A stretch of 64,000 nt of DNA, from contig NC_080165.1 in the NCBI RefSeq assembly GCF_950295315.1, positions 4,759,291-4,823,290 on the forward strand, written 5' to 3'. The stretch comes from Erinaceus europaeus (lineage: Eukaryota > Chordata > Mammalia > Eulipotyphla > Erinaceidae). Below are positions 20,433 to 31,085 of this stretch, one piece after another. Position 1 is the first letter of the stretch, and each line of letters starts with the position of its first letter. Both the position numbers and the translations under genes were made by a program. Below the pieces are notes generated by a model. The model was not told the DNA's origin. It ran no database searches and saw only the letters and a list, made by a program, of their open reading frames with translations.

Positions 20433-21845
20433 GAGGTGGGCTACAGAGCAGCAGCAGTTGTGTTTCTCTCCTCTCCTCTCCCAGGTCAACTAGGAATACC
20501 AAAGGAGACCACCTGGGACCACAACAAGGCAGGACTAGAACAACTTCAGGAGCCGACCAAATCACCGGTGAGTGAAAACATGTGTGGCTTGTAGACAGAG
20601 AGGAGCCTAGGGAGAGATTAGGTGGCTGGTAACAGTCTGGCAATTAACCAGTTGAAGCACCACCTACAGTCTGTTTCACCAACTAGAGGACAAATGAAGG
20701 GAGGAGAGGACTCCCCTAAGACTCACCAATTCAACTGTTGAGTCTCCATTGCTACTGCCCTCAGAGTCTGGAGCAGGGGCAGGGAGGCCCTGTGCTGACA
20801 CCAGGGGACAGAAAACTAACCAGGAAACTCAGGAGAAGATCTATACCTCCATGGCATAGCTGTGGGGCTGTGAGAATCTCTTGACATAACCTGATTATCT
20901 CTGCCCCACCCTGCTTTATCTCATGGTCAGGAATCAGTGATTAAGCTAATAAGCCTACTTATAGCTTAAAAATCCCTCAGGCTCCCATAGCCTACTGGGA
21001 AGAAAAAGAACAAAAGAAGCTTTTAAACCACTGAGCTCCAACTCTGGAATTAAAATAACATTGAAACAACAGTCAATTGCCACAACTGTAAACCCTTTGA
21101 TCACCTTACTTTGACACAAGTCATTCCAGGCAAGAGTGATCAGTAATTTAATAAGTACTGAGAGAGGGGCCTCATAACATACTATATAAAATGGTTAAAC
21201 CAACAAGAAAAAATACTGGAGAAATGAACCAGGACAAGAGTCCAGCTAAAAGCCCCCCAAAAGTTGAAGCACAAAATAATGAGGTCAACATCTAAACACT
21301 AATTAAGGAAATAATTACAGAAGTGAGTAAAGAGTTTGAAATAATTGTCATCAGAAATGCAGAAACAACAGATGAGACTTTGGAGAAAAACACTAATTAT
21401 CTCAAGGTTATTAGAGAGCTGAAAGCTGAAATAGCTGAGCTAGGAACACAACTAGTTGAACAAGCTAAAACAGTATCAGAACAGGGTAACAAAACAGATG
21501 AACTCCAGAAATCAGTAGAGGGCAGAGAGAATAGAATTAATGAGGCCGAAGACAGAATTAGCAAGATCCAGGACAAACTAGAGACAACTAAAAAAGAAGT
21601 AAGAGATCTCAAAAAGAGATTAAGAGACACTGAAAACAACAACAGAGACCTATGAGATGACTTCAAAAGAAATAATATATGAATTATTGGCTTAGCAGAG
21701 GAAGAAAGAGAGAGAGGGGAAGAAAGCATTCTTTAGGACATAATAGCTGAGAACTTCTCTAATCCAGACAACATCAAAGACATAAAGGTTCAAGAAGCCC
21801 AGAGGGTCCCAAAGAATTAACCCAGACTTAAATACACCAAGGCAC
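20433..21845 (+). mobile_element. L1 5' part: 5'UTR plus partial ORF1
   Basis: Close relative of the full-length L1 (5'UTR 20,433-21,190). The match to ORF1 stops abruptly near 21,845, far short of the ORF1 end. Retention of the 5' end with loss of the 3' part is the reverse of ordinary L1 truncation and implies a later deletion or rearrangement. The L1 3' end at 22,169-22,400 could be the other side of the same element. Confidence 0.88.
21191..21845 (+). pseudogene. L1-ORF1: Decayed L1 ORF1 fragment
   Basis: Begins with the same ATGGTTAAA start as the intact ORF1. In-frame stops occur at 21,293-21,295 (TAA where the intact copy has CAA) and 21,653-21,655 (TGA where the intact copy has TGG). 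A further indel disturbs the frame near 21,810. The open stretch 21,323-21,655 covers the coiled coil; the RRM and C-terminal domains are mostly missing. It cannot make ORF1p. Confidence 0.9.
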
Positions 21846-22168
21846 TCCAATATGTTCTTTAAAAAATTTTGTTTTGCTATTTGTAATTCTTGTTTTTTAT
21901 AAATTTGTTTTATTTCCCCTCAGACTTTCTTTAATAGCATCTCTTCATAATCATTTTAATTTTAATTTTTTATTAGGAGTTAATGGTTTCCAGTATAGAC
22001 TTCAACATATATATAGCTTCCAAAAAGTCCTTGCATAACAGCTCTGATTATCTAATTATTTCTAGGGTGTATTCTGTCAGTTGTATGCTTTTATGTATAT
22101 GCTGTGAATATCTCCTTCCTTAACTACTGCTTCTGCGTGTTTTTTTTTTCTTTTTTTTATAGGGTTCT
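21846..22168. other. Unassigned AT-rich sequence between L1 parts
   Basis: About 320 bp matching none of the L1 sequence elsewhere in the window. It includes CCTTTTTT-like and T-rich runs (22,138-22,158) directly before L1 3'UTR begins. It could be pre-existing DNA or a filler at a rearrangement. Confidence 0.4.
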
Positions 22169-22400
22169 ACCAGTCAACGCCCATGTTCAGCGGGGAAGCA
22201 ATTACAGAAGCCAGACCTTCCACCTTCTGCATCCCACAATGACCCTGGGTCCATGCTCCCAGAGGCATAAATAATAGGAAAGCTGTCAGGGGAGGGGATG
22301 GGATATGGAGTTCTGGTGTTGGGAATTGTGTGTAGTTGTACCCCTCTTATTCTATGGTCTTGTTAATGTCTCCTTTTTAAATAAAGAAAAAACCCAAAAA
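22169..22400 (+). mobile_element. L1 3' end
   Basis: Starts within the common terminal 3'UTR module (CAGTCAACGCCCATGTTCAG) and ends with TTTTTAAATAAAG and an A-rich tail. No clear duplication was found. Confidence 0.85.
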
Positions 22401-22427
22401 AAGGGAAGGGAGAGAGAGCTAGCTCAC

Positions 22428-22541
22428 AGAGCACATTGCTCAGCTCTGATTTATGGTGGTACTGGGGATTGAACCTGAGACCTCAGAGCCTCAGGCAGGA
22501 AAGTGTTTTGAAGAATCATTGTGCTGTCTCCCCAGCCCAAG
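22428..22541 (-). mobile_element. SINE-B
   Basis: The reverse complement starts GGGCTGGGGAGACAGCACAATG, has GGTTCAATCCCCAGTACC at box B and ends in GAGCAATGTGCTCTGTGAGC. Confidence 0.85.
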
Positions 22542-22680
22542 GAAGAGTTTTTCAAGCTGAATCTCCTCTGTCCCAATTTACCCACTTCCAGTTAATCCTC
22601 TTCCCTTACTGTAATCACATATTTCTCTTAAAGTCCCCCCCAAAACATTGCCCATTTCTTTAATTAGTTTGCTTGTTTAC

Positions 22681-22828
22681 CGGCTGGAGAGATAGCATAA
22701 TGATTATAAAAAAGACGTTCATGCCTGAGGCTTCCAGGTTCCAGGTTCAATCTTCAGCACCACCATAAGCAAAGCTGAAAAGTGCTCTAGTCTTTCTGTA
22801 TCTCTCTCGTTAAAATTAATTAATTAAA
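22681..22828 (+). mobile_element. SINE-B
   Basis: GGCTGGAGAGATAGCATAATG head, GGTTCAATCTTCAGCACC box B, AAAAGTGCTCTAGTCTTTC body and a tail of TTAATTAATTAAAAAA. Confidence 0.85.
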
Positions 22829-23560
22829 AAAGGGAAACATTGACAAAACCGTAAGATAGGAGGGGTACAACTCCACACAATTGCTACCACCAGAACTCCG
22901 TATCCCATCCCCACCCCTGACAGCTTTCCTATTCTTTATCCCTCTGGGAGTATGGACCCAGGGTCATTGTGGGTTGCAGAAGGTGGAAGGCCTGGCTTCT
23001 ATAATTGCTTCTCCGCTGAACATGAGTATTGGCAGGCCAATCCATACTCCCATCCTGTCTCTGTCTTTCCCTAGTGGGGCAGGGCTCTGGGGAATTGGAG
23101 CTCCAGGACACATTGGTGGGGTTGTCTGTCCAGGGAAGTCTGGTTGGCATCATGCTGGCATCTGGATCCTGGTGGTTGAAAAGAGAGTTAACATACACAG
23201 CCAAACAAATTGTTGACCAATCATGAACCTAGAATAGTGGAAATGAAGAGTTGGGGGTGGGGGGTCCTCTATTGTGTAGATAGATAGTAGGTATATTTTA
23301 GCTATATTCCAAAGGGCCTGTGGCTATACTAGTTTTGTGTTTGTTTGTTTGTTTTTCCCTGAGCCTGGAATCTGATGTGCAGGTGGATCCAAGTTATTAT
23401 CTGGGGATATGATGTCATGGCTGGCAGAAGGACCAGAAAGCTGAATCAGAGAAGAGAGTAGCTCCCTATTATGGGAAAGGGTTATAAATATTGTTGACTG
23501 TCAACCCCATCAATTTGATCTGATCTGGGGCTCATATTCAGCTTAGGAACCTATGTGATC
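22829..23560 (-). mobile_element. L1 3'UTR fragment
   Basis: The minus strand carries the common terminal module and, upstream of it, the block with CCCAGATAATAACTTGGATCC and GCTGAATATGAGCCCCAGATC that is also found at about 15,400-15,560. The T-run expected at its 3' end is nearly lost. Confidence 0.88.
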
Positions 23561-24235
23561 TCTGCATCCCTGTAGATCTGAGCTCACATCCTGTGGTCAT
23601 GAGTAGGAACATTCCAAGTTGCCCAACCCATCTTCCTCAGGTGTAGCACAGAATATGTTGTCCAGCCTCCCTTCGGAGGACGGAACATTCTCTACTGTTG
23701 TTGATCCAAGTTGAGGGTAAGGTCCTATGGGGGTCCACAAAGGGGTCTATTGTGTTGTTCCTGACAGAGATGACCGGTAACAATGGAGAGAGGGATTTAT
23801 TGGTGGTCTAGGCCCATCATGTCTGTTTGGGAATCTCAGGACTCCCTGACTAGGGCCCCAGCTGGTGGGGTGGCCTGACAGTGACTAAAGAGTCATCATT
23901 AAAGTGTGCCCGTCTCTTGCCCTTATTCATCTTTGTAATAAAGGTGATCCAGCTATAGAGAAAACTTTTCTGAATATTTGACATCTGTAATGTAATATAT
24001 TGTAATGTTTTAGAAATTTTTATGAGAAAACACTTGTTTGGGAAACGTGATGTCTGCCGTCTCGTGCCTCTCCATGGGAGCTGTCAGTGAGCCAAATGCC
24101 GCACCACATGTCATTTCCCATCACGTAAGGGCACCAGTCTCTACACACACCCCTTCAAGAATTGCTTATCTCTTTCCTTTAAAGTTCTTCTATCTACTGG
24201 TATAGACCAAAGTGAAGTAAAACTTTGCCTTCTTT
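23561..24235. other. Unassigned, possibly further L1 3'UTR
   Basis: Runs on from the L1 fragment without a visible boundary. No second copy in the window confirms membership, so only the position suggests L1. Confidence 0.35.
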
Positions 24236-24239
24236 TTTA

Positions 24240-24394
24240 CAATTATTTTTTAATAATAATGTATTTATTTATTTATTTAGGAGAAAGGGAGAGTGAAGAA
24301 GAGCCAGAGCATCACACTGGTATGAGTGATGATACTCAGGGCCTCATGCTGAGAGTCCCATCCATACTTTATCCACTGTGCTACACCCTAAGTC
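24240..24394 (-). mobile_element. SINE-C (tRNA-derived, old)
   Basis: The reverse complement reads GGTGTAGCACAGTGGATAAAG, a tRNA-like box A, then GACTCTCAGCATGAGG and GTGATGCTCTGGCTCTTC, with a tail containing TTTAT repeats at the left end. Confidence 0.7.
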
Positions 24395-24709
24395 ACATAT
24401 CTTGCATTTTGCTGTTTCTTAAGACCTACCAGTGAGTGAGATAATCTGATCTCCATCATTTCCATGGGGATAAAAATATTCCTTTATATGAGAAATCCTT
24501 AACCCCTCTATCAGATGGAATCTAATGAGATTCTTCTTTGTTGGGAAACTTTCCCATGGAGCACTCTACAAATATCTCATCCTTCCTCTCTGGCTTTGAG
24601 GGTTTCTCCAATGAAATCTGTTAATAATGTTCTGAGGATTCCTTTATTAGGTCATCCTTGCTGGCCTCAGAATCATTCACGTCTTTAGTCTTTTTCATTT
24701 TAGTTATTC
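24395..24709. other. Unique DNA up to the assembly gap
   Basis: No repeat or gene signature recognised. Confidence 0.45.
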
Positions 24710-24909
24710 NNNNNNNNNNNNNNNNNNNNNNNNNNNNNNNNNNNNNNNNNNNNNNNNNNNNNNNNNNNNNNNNNNNNNNNNNNNNNNNNNNNNNNNNNNN
24801 NNNNNNNNNNNNNNNNNNNNNNNNNNNNNNNNNNNNNNNNNNNNNNNNNNNNNNNNNNNNNNNNNNNNNNNNNNNNNNNNNNNNNNNNNNNNNNNNNNNN
24901 NNNNNNNNN
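24710..24909. other. Assembly gap (200 N)
   Basis: Exactly 200 undetermined bases, which suggests a placeholder length rather than a measured one. Open frames that cross it are meaningless. Confidence 0.99.
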
Positions 24910-25036
24910 CTTCACATATTTATTCATTTTGTGAGAAGGGGTGGGGAGAGTGTACTGTTCAGAGTATAAGGTAGTGCTGGAATTTGAGCCTGAACCCACT
25001 GGCTTCTTAAGCACTCAAGCACCATGCTCTACTGGC
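24910..25036 (-). mobile_element. SINE-C-like fragment at the gap edge
   Basis: The reverse complement contains AGCATGGTGCTTGAGTGC and GGTTCAGGCTCAAATTCC, a weak tRNA-like box A/box B arrangement. The TTATTCATTTTG at the gap edge would be its tail. Divergent; assignment is moderate at best. Confidence 0.45.
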
Positions 25037-26622
25037 CTCAACTTTGCTAGTTTTTATGATTTATTGGAATCTCGGGGATTTTTCTGTTGCATGCACACCA
25101 GAGTTTACAAAATAATTACAATATAAATATGTTAGCAGAGACATAATCAAGAAAATGTTACTAAGTTTAGATAGCATCCAAAACAGAGCAATAGGTCCCC
25201 ACATTGGTTTTTAAAATGAGAATATTCATATGTGCTTTACAGAAGGCGCTGCTAATTACAAAAATTCCTCCTTATCACTACGGTAAAGAATAAAAAGACA
25301 AATTGGAATCCCTCGTTCTTGCTCTGGGTAAAACTGTTTGCTTTAGAGAGGAAAGAAGAATTTCTGCTACTTGTATCACAATTTTGAAGGGATTCAAACA
25401 GGGCTCTTTGTCTCTGGAAGTACTTTAGTGAAATAGCCCCTCTTGAAATGTTTTGTTCTGCTATTCAGTTTTCTCGAAAGCCCTCCATCTCCCTAGGATG
25501 AAGAATGGAATTCAAGTGCTAGCCGCTGTGCCATGAGACTCGGATCATCCGTGAAATAAGTAGGCTGATTTCACTGGCTATTTCTTTGCTTTGGAAGAAT
25601 TCACAACAAAAGCTGTTAGAGACAGAGGAAGCAAGTAGGCTTCTGCAGAGGAAGGTGGTGGTAGCATCTGACCTGGGGCATTAGAACCAAGTGCGAGAAG
25701 AATCTGTGTAGGGTAGGAAGTGGCAGCAGCTTGATAAGGATGCTGGAGTCTCAACAGGCTAAACTATCTTTAGCGTTCCCGTATCATTATTCAAGTCTTA
25801 CTCTACATTTTAGCAGATCCTACTAACACTTTGTAAAGGGTCAGAGAAAATATTTTTCTAACGTGCTAATGTAACTGCACCATAATAAATCCTTTCTATG
25901 TGTCAGACTGGTAGCTGTTATTGTTGTTGTTGTTGTTGTTGTGTGTTCTAGTATAGTGAAACGTGCCAGAGTTGAAGAGCTTTGGAAGGTAGGCAAGAAC
26001 AATATTTTAAAACATCAGAGTAGTAAAGATCAAAATTCAGGTACATATTTTGTAAGCTGATTCATAGAATCATTCTGTGACTCCACGATAATAAAATGTC
26101 AGAATGGCTCAACACCAGCAAAACACTTGGCTATACTCACATATCAAAATGAACAGAGGAAACAGTTTCAGCAAGTTTGGATTGTACTAAGTTGTTTTTG
26201 TGTAAAACAGAAAGATCGAGGTATTCAAAAAAAAAAAAAATTCTGCATTGAAATCACCTTCCTTTGCCAATCTTAATTACAATTCTCCAATGCAGAATCA
26301 AGTCATTCTTTGAAGATGTCCCTAATCTAGAGAATTCAACTCAAGAGGCTATGGGAACACTCTCAGATGGTATTTCTTGGGCTGAGGAACAGAATCAGAT
26401 GTAGGGCCTTACGTCTCCGTGCCCCAGGATTTCACTGTCCGGGGGTCCGGGGATCACAGTCTATGGGATTAACGTCTCTGCAGCTGCTTACTCAGTAGCT
26501 CCAGCAATACATTTTCCACCCTTTTGCAGAGGAGAAGGCCTACTCACCCTTTACCTCCTACACATGTTCCCAACAACAGCCAAAATGGAGAGTGACACTG
26601 TCAGAAAAATGAATGATCCCTC
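25037..26622. other. Unique intergenic DNA
   Basis: About 1.6 kb without SINE or L1 matches apart from short simple runs (GTT units near 25,917; an A-run near 26,228). No exon-like structure was seen. Confidence 0.5.
25917..25941. repeat. (GTT)n microsatellite
   Basis: About eight GTT units, uninterrupted. Confidence 0.9.
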
Positions 26623-26650
26623 CCACACACACACACATACACATGCACAC
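26623..26650. repeat. (CA)n microsatellite
   Basis: CA run with ATAC and ATGC interruptions, just before a SINE-A. Confidence 0.9.
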
Positions 26651-26675
26651 ATGCCACACAAAAGAAGCAAAACTA

Positions 26676-26790
26676 AGAGACGGGCAGGGTCGGGGCACAC
26701 AAAGAGTGCATATGTTACTGTGCTCAAGGTCCTGGGTTCATGGCCCATCTCCCACCTGCAGGGTAGAAGCTTCACAACAGGCAAAGCAAG

Positions 26791-26832
<42 letters not shown>

Positions 26833-26913
26833 AATCAATCTCCCCCCCATCTCTACATTCCCCCACCAGTTTCTCTTTTTTCTATTAAGTAAAACAAAGC
26901 AAAAAAAAAAAAC
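26676..26913 (+). mobile_element. SINE-A with expanded (CT)n
   Basis: CACAAAGAGTGCATATGTTAC head, GGGTTCATGGCCCATCTCCC box B, GGTAGAAGCTTCACAACAGG. The usual CTCTGTCT region has become an uninterrupted CT run (26,795-26,831). The tail is A-rich. Confidence 0.85.
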
Positions 26914-27365
26914 TAGCTATAGACCTATTCCATATTATTGGAAATACTGCATCTCTTCAAAATGTATATATACTTATAGTCCTAAATTAAGCTGAAAGCA
27001 GATTTTGCACTGAGGATTTGATATGTTTTATTATCGCCTTCACATTTTTGATAGGCTGTATCCTGAATTTGTTGTTTCTCATTCAATGTCTGTGTCAAAT
27101 TTCCAGGCCATTCGGATTTTCATGTTTTACTCATTTGAGAAATAAGTTTACCTAAAAATTAAAAGCTTTTTGCCTCCCAAGAATACTGTTAAAATTAGAT
27201 ATGGTTACATTTTGTGCAGACTTGTATTCTTATCACGTGTATTTTCAACAGAATTTTTATCTATAAGCTTTGCTTTGTGCCTGCAAGTGTCATAATTCAT
27301 CATTTGAAAACCAAGAAATAGTAATCACCACTAAATTGACTGTGTGTTCTCTATACTTAAGACAT
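26914..27365. other. Unique AT-rich intergenic DNA
   Basis: Nothing recognised. Confidence 0.45.
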
Positions 27366-27560
27366 GGCACTAACATTTTATATCCAGGACCTCATTAAAT
27401 CTTTGCAGGACTCTGTGAGGTAGGAGTCATTAATAATGTCATTATACAGATGGAAACTAGGAGCCAGTGAAGTCAGTACCTTGCCCAAGAGTCTTTCTGT
27501 AATTGGCAGACCCAGATTTTGGACAGAGGCTGTTTGATTTTAGACCATGAGCTTGGCAGA
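27366..27560 (-). mobile_element. MIR, ancient mammalian SINE
   Basis: The plus strand reads as reversed MIR: CTCATTAAATCTTTGCAGGA, GTGAGGTAGGAGTCATTAAT, ACAGATGGAAACTAGGAGCC, then ACCTTGCCCAAGAG. The order and spacing of these blocks match the MIR consensus as I know it. MIR spread before the mammalian radiation, so this marks an old, retained segment. Confidence 0.8.
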
Positions 27561-27984
27561 GTTTTACCAAGAATTTGCTTGTGATTTTCCTCAACTTTCT
27601 CACTTTTATCACAAGTTTGAGATCAAGTGCCCTGTAACTACTATATTTTTGAAACATTCGGGTAAATATCTTTAGAATTATTATTGTTATACTTGCCCCT
27701 GATAAAAAAAAAAACTATTCCATTTTGGAAAAGAAATAGAACAGATTATATGTCTATAACATAGATCCTGATGTGATAGGAATGATCTGTCACATGTAAG
27801 TATATGAGTATACACAGATGATTTATAGCTCTCCCTGTGAAGTTGTTGATATGTATTTGGTTCATTTCAGAGACTTACACAGTTTTGGGAGCAGTTCAAT
27901 AATAAGGGAGGCTGGCCGACTAAAACTTGGATAAGGAGGAATGTCACAATCTTTTTTAAGGAATCTTATTTCATTCATTATATT
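27561..27984. other. Unique intergenic DNA
   Basis: Nothing recognised beyond a short A-run near 27,705. Confidence 0.45.
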
Positions 27985-28117
27985 TTATATTATTATAATC
28001 CATTGATTAATTTTACCAGAGCACTACTCTGCTATGGTTAATGGCAGTGTCAGGGACTGAACCAGAAACTGAGTTTCAAACTATACTACTATGGTATTTC
28101 CCTGGCTCTGCTACAGT
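27985..28117 (-). mobile_element. SINE-B, old
   Basis: The reverse complement has GGTTCAGTCCCTGACACTGCC at box B and GCAGAGTAGTGCTCTGGTAAA; the head is divergent. Confidence 0.75.
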
Positions 28118-28119
28118 TT

Positions 28120-28358
28120 TTGTTTTTTTTTAATTTTTAAATTACCTTTAGGTATGGGATAGAGACAGTCAGAAATTGCGAGGGAAGGAAGGGGAAGATA
28201 GAGAGGAAGAGATACAGAGACCCCTGCTGCCTTTACACACCACTTGCAAAGCTTTCCCCCTGTAGATGGGGACCAGGGGTGGGGTGGGGTGGGCTTGAAA
28301 CCAGGTCTTTGTGCATTGCAATGGGTGTGTTCAACCAGCTGTGCCACCACCTGGCCCC
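28120..28358 (-). mobile_element. SINE-A, short form
   Basis: Directly follows the SINE-B tail-to-head on the minus strand. The reverse complement shows GGGGGCCAGGTGGTGGCACAGC, a box B region with an extra run of C residues, and CTACAGGGGGAAAGCTTTGC. Confidence 0.88.
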
Positions 28359-28564
28359 CCTTTAATGTATTCTATAAGGGCTACTGAAATTGAAAGCAAT
28401 TCTCTTTACATAAAGTTAATTCTTTTTATAGCTTAACCACGTCTTCAAAATACCTTTACAGTAATATCTAGATTACTGTCTGGTTAAATAACTGATAATT
28501 GTTGCCCCCAAAAAAGTTGACAAAAAATATTATACAACCTAGAACAGGAAGATGCCTTTTTTTC

Positions 28565-28745
28565 ATTGAAAACTGCAGTCAGTTGGGAGAGAAGGGTTCA
28601 GGTCCTGGAACATGAAGGCCGAGGAGGACCTAGTGGGGGTTGAATTGTTCTGTGGAAAACTGAGAACTGTTACACATGGACAAGACGACTGCATTTTACT
28701 GTTGACTGTAAACCATTAATCCCCCAATAAAGAATTTTTTTTTTT
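28565..28745 (+). mobile_element. L1 3' end, old subfamily
   Basis: CTAGTGGGGGTTGAATTGTTC, GGAAAACTGAGAACTGTTAC, then TTTACTGTTGACTGTAAACC and CCAATAAAGAA plus a T-rich remnant. This is the older type of L1 terminus, also present in reverse at 39,028-39,125 and 39,605-39,875. Confidence 0.75.
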
Positions 28746-28751
28746 AAATGC

Positions 28752-28915
28752 AGTCAGATGGAGAAAGACAACTATATGATTTCACTCATGTGTAAGATAT
28801 AGGGAAAATAGATAAATGAACTAAATAAAGCAAAAAGTAAACTTTTAGGCCCTAAGACTAACACGGGATTCCTGGAAGGGATGAGGAGGAGGGGCGGCTA
28901 AACCAGGGAGAAGAG
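28752..28915 (+). mobile_element. L1 ORF2 C-terminus and 3'UTR fragment
   Basis: GATGGAGAAAGACAACTATATG and ATTTCACTCATGTGTAAG correspond to the last ORF2 codons of old L1s. GATGAGGAGGAGGGGCGG is the G-rich 3'UTR part. Confidence 0.65.
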
Positions 28916-29337
28916 GGTTCATTTCTTTCTTCATTTTATTAGAGGGTGAATAGTTTACAGTGCAGCTGTTAACGGATTGACCTCAGCTTCTTAATTCCCT
29001 GAGGTAGGTGTCTGGAGACTTCTTACTCCCCAGTTTGGATCATTTCCACCATCATAGATCAAGATGCCTTCTGCATACCCTCTCCACCTCCTCCTCTCCA
29101 GAATCTTTTCCTTGGATGCAATACACCCAGCTCAATGCAAGATTAGCTTTGTGTTTTCCATTTTCTGTCCTGTTGTTGTTGTTTTGTTTTGTTTTGTCTG
29201 AGTTCCACCTGTAAGTGATAACCTGACATTTGTTTTTCTCTGGTAAATCTCACTTAAGACAATGTTTTCCACTTTGATCCATGATGAAACCCAGGATATG
29301 ACATCATCATTTTTAACATCTGTGTAGAATTCCATTG

Positions 29338-29340
<3 letters not shown>

Positions 29341-29392
<52 letters not shown>
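29341..29392. repeat. (AT)26 microsatellite inside L1 ORF2
   Basis: A perfect 52-bp AT run at the place where L1 ORF2 normally reads TATATATACACAATGG (codons for YIYTMEYY). Confidence 0.95.
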
Positions 29393-29395
<3 letters not shown>

Positions 29396-29416
29396 AATTC
29401 TCAAGGCACTTATCAG

Positions 29417-29816
29417 GGGCTGGGTGGCAGGACACCTGAGCACAGGAATGTTACCATATACAAGGGCCTGGGTTCAAGTCCCCAGTCCCCACTTACAGGG
29501 GAAAAGCTTTGCAAGTGGTTAGGCAGTGATGCAGGAGTCTCTCTCCTTTTATTATTATTTTTTTTTTGCCCCCAGGGTTATAGCTAGGGTTCAGTGCCAG
29601 CACTACGAGTCCATTGCTCCTGTGGCCATTTTTTTTGGATAGGACAGAGAAAAATTGATAGGGGAGGGGAAGAAAGACAGAAATAGATAGACAGTTGTAG
29701 ACCTGCTTCACCACTTGTGAAGCGACCCCCTGCCCCTCAGGTGGAGAGCTGGGGGCTTGAGCCTGGATTCTTGCAATCTGTACTATGTGAGCTTAACCCG
29801 GCGCACCACCTCCTGG

Positions 29817-29848
<32 letters not shown>

Positions 29849-29908
29849 CTCTCAGTTTCATGCTGTCTCTATCTAATAAATAAAGATAAAAATAATTTTT
29901 ATAAAAAG
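29417..29908 (+). mobile_element. SINE-A split by another SINE
   Basis: The left part (29,417-29,547) has GGCTGGGTGGCAGGACACC and GGTTCAAGTCCCCAGTCCCC. The right part (29,820-29,908) has the CT-rich run, GTCTCTATCTAATAAATAAAG and the tail. TCTCTCTC at the break is duplicated on either side of the intruder. A weak duplication (GCACTTAT / TCGCTTAT) flanks the whole. Confidence 0.88.
29548..29819 (-). mobile_element. SINE-A, long form, nested
   Basis: Minus-strand copy inserted into the CT-rich part of the previous SINE. The long-form module is seen reversed (GGTTCAGTGCCAGCAC...CCATTGCTCC) and the head is at the right (GGAGGTGGTGCGCCGGGTTA). Confidence 0.88.
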
Positions 29909-30125
29909 TCGCTTATTTATTGTACATCCGGGTAGTTTCCAAGTTTAAACTATCCAAAACTGTGCTGCTATAAACATCGATCTGAAAGATGCTTTTGTTT
30001 CCTTTTTGTAGATTCCCCAGGAGAGGAATTGCAAGCTCATAGGAATGGTCCATTTCTAGGCTTCTGAGAAATGTCCAGACTGTTTTCCACATGGCTTGGA
30101 CCAATGTGCATTACCCTCAGCCTTG

Positions 30126-30930
30126 CAAAAGTGCCTCAAAATGGGGCAGGTTTTATGGTGAAGGACAGAACCTAGTGGTTAAGGTGCACTTAGTATAGTG
30201 GATACAAGTGTCAACATTTGACAGTGCTCACCTGAAACTTGGTAGAGTTCAATGCTACCTCGAGAGCAATAAACAATGATACAATAAAGATGAGCTTTAT
30301 CGCGATCAGTGTGGTGGTGCTTTACTCCTCTCTTGATAGATTGAAGAAAACTTTCTAATCGGTGCTGCTTCCCAGGCTCATGAAGTTTCTAATTTAAATT
30401 TAAAATACCGGGTTATGTGCACAGTCCTGATCAGAATAGCGTACTCTATACTTCTAATCATTTAGGTTCCATCTATATTGGTTCTGTAAGCTTCCTCTCA
30501 GGAAATTCATTTTTATCACGCTTACTCACCCTTCCCTTCATGGACAAGGGTCTGCAATCATAACGGTTCTGACCACCGTGCTAGCTCCTCTTTTATGGTT
30601 GCTGAGAACATTTCCACAGCACAGTGGCTTAAATCTTTCCCATCCCAAACTATGTTTACACAACTGCTTGTAGTCTCTGTAGGCTAGACAGGGTGACTCC
30701 CTGTTAACTTACTTCCGTATCTGTTCAGTTTTCTTAGACTCAACAATTCATACTCAGAATCTCTTCTTTGAATTATTTGATGGTCTTACGCATGCTTAAG
30801 AGAAATTGCAAGTAAAAACTTTTCACATCCATAAAGTAGAGTTGTTTTGAAGAGCTACCTCAATACTGCTTTCATAATCGCTTCTTATCTATCAAGACAT
30901 TGAGTTACACAGTTTTTTGCTTTTGTTTTT
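30126..30930. other. Unique DNA, possibly one very old SINE
   Basis: AACCTAGTGGTTAAGGTGCAC near 30,170 resembles a SINE head, and AATAAACAATGATACAATAAAG near 30,268 a tail, but box B is unrecognisable. The rest is unique. Confidence 0.4.
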
Positions 30931-31044
30931 TGTTGTTTATTTTTTTTTTTCCCTGCAGATCACCAAAGTGCTGTTATCTCAAAAGTTATCCCGTGGTACA
31001 AATTAACATCTCTGACCTGGATGATCTTCCAGTGTGGTTTGCCT

Positions 31045-31085
31045 GTTTTTTGTTTTGTTTTGTTTTGTTTTGTTTTGTTTTGTTT
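31045..31085. repeat. (TTTTG)n microsatellite
   Basis: About eight TTTTG units adjoining the 3' side of a minus-strand L1; it may derive from the L1 poly(A) tail. Confidence 0.9.

Larger units (their letters stand above)
28921..30125 (-). mobile_element. L1 ORF2 C-terminus and 3'UTR, host of nested SINEs
   Basis: The minus strand encodes scraps of the ORF2 end (PMEFYTDVKNDDV at about 29,290-29,330) and, beyond the SINEs, a stretch like the Cys-motif neighbourhood (MVQAMWKTVWTFLRSLEMDH at 30,045-30,104). The two L1 parts (28,921-29,410 and 29,909-30,125) are consecutive in ORF2 once the SINEs are removed. Confidence 0.85.

Noticed and set aside
24658..25014. Open frames spanning the N run
   Set aside because: They exist only because undetermined bases contain no stops.
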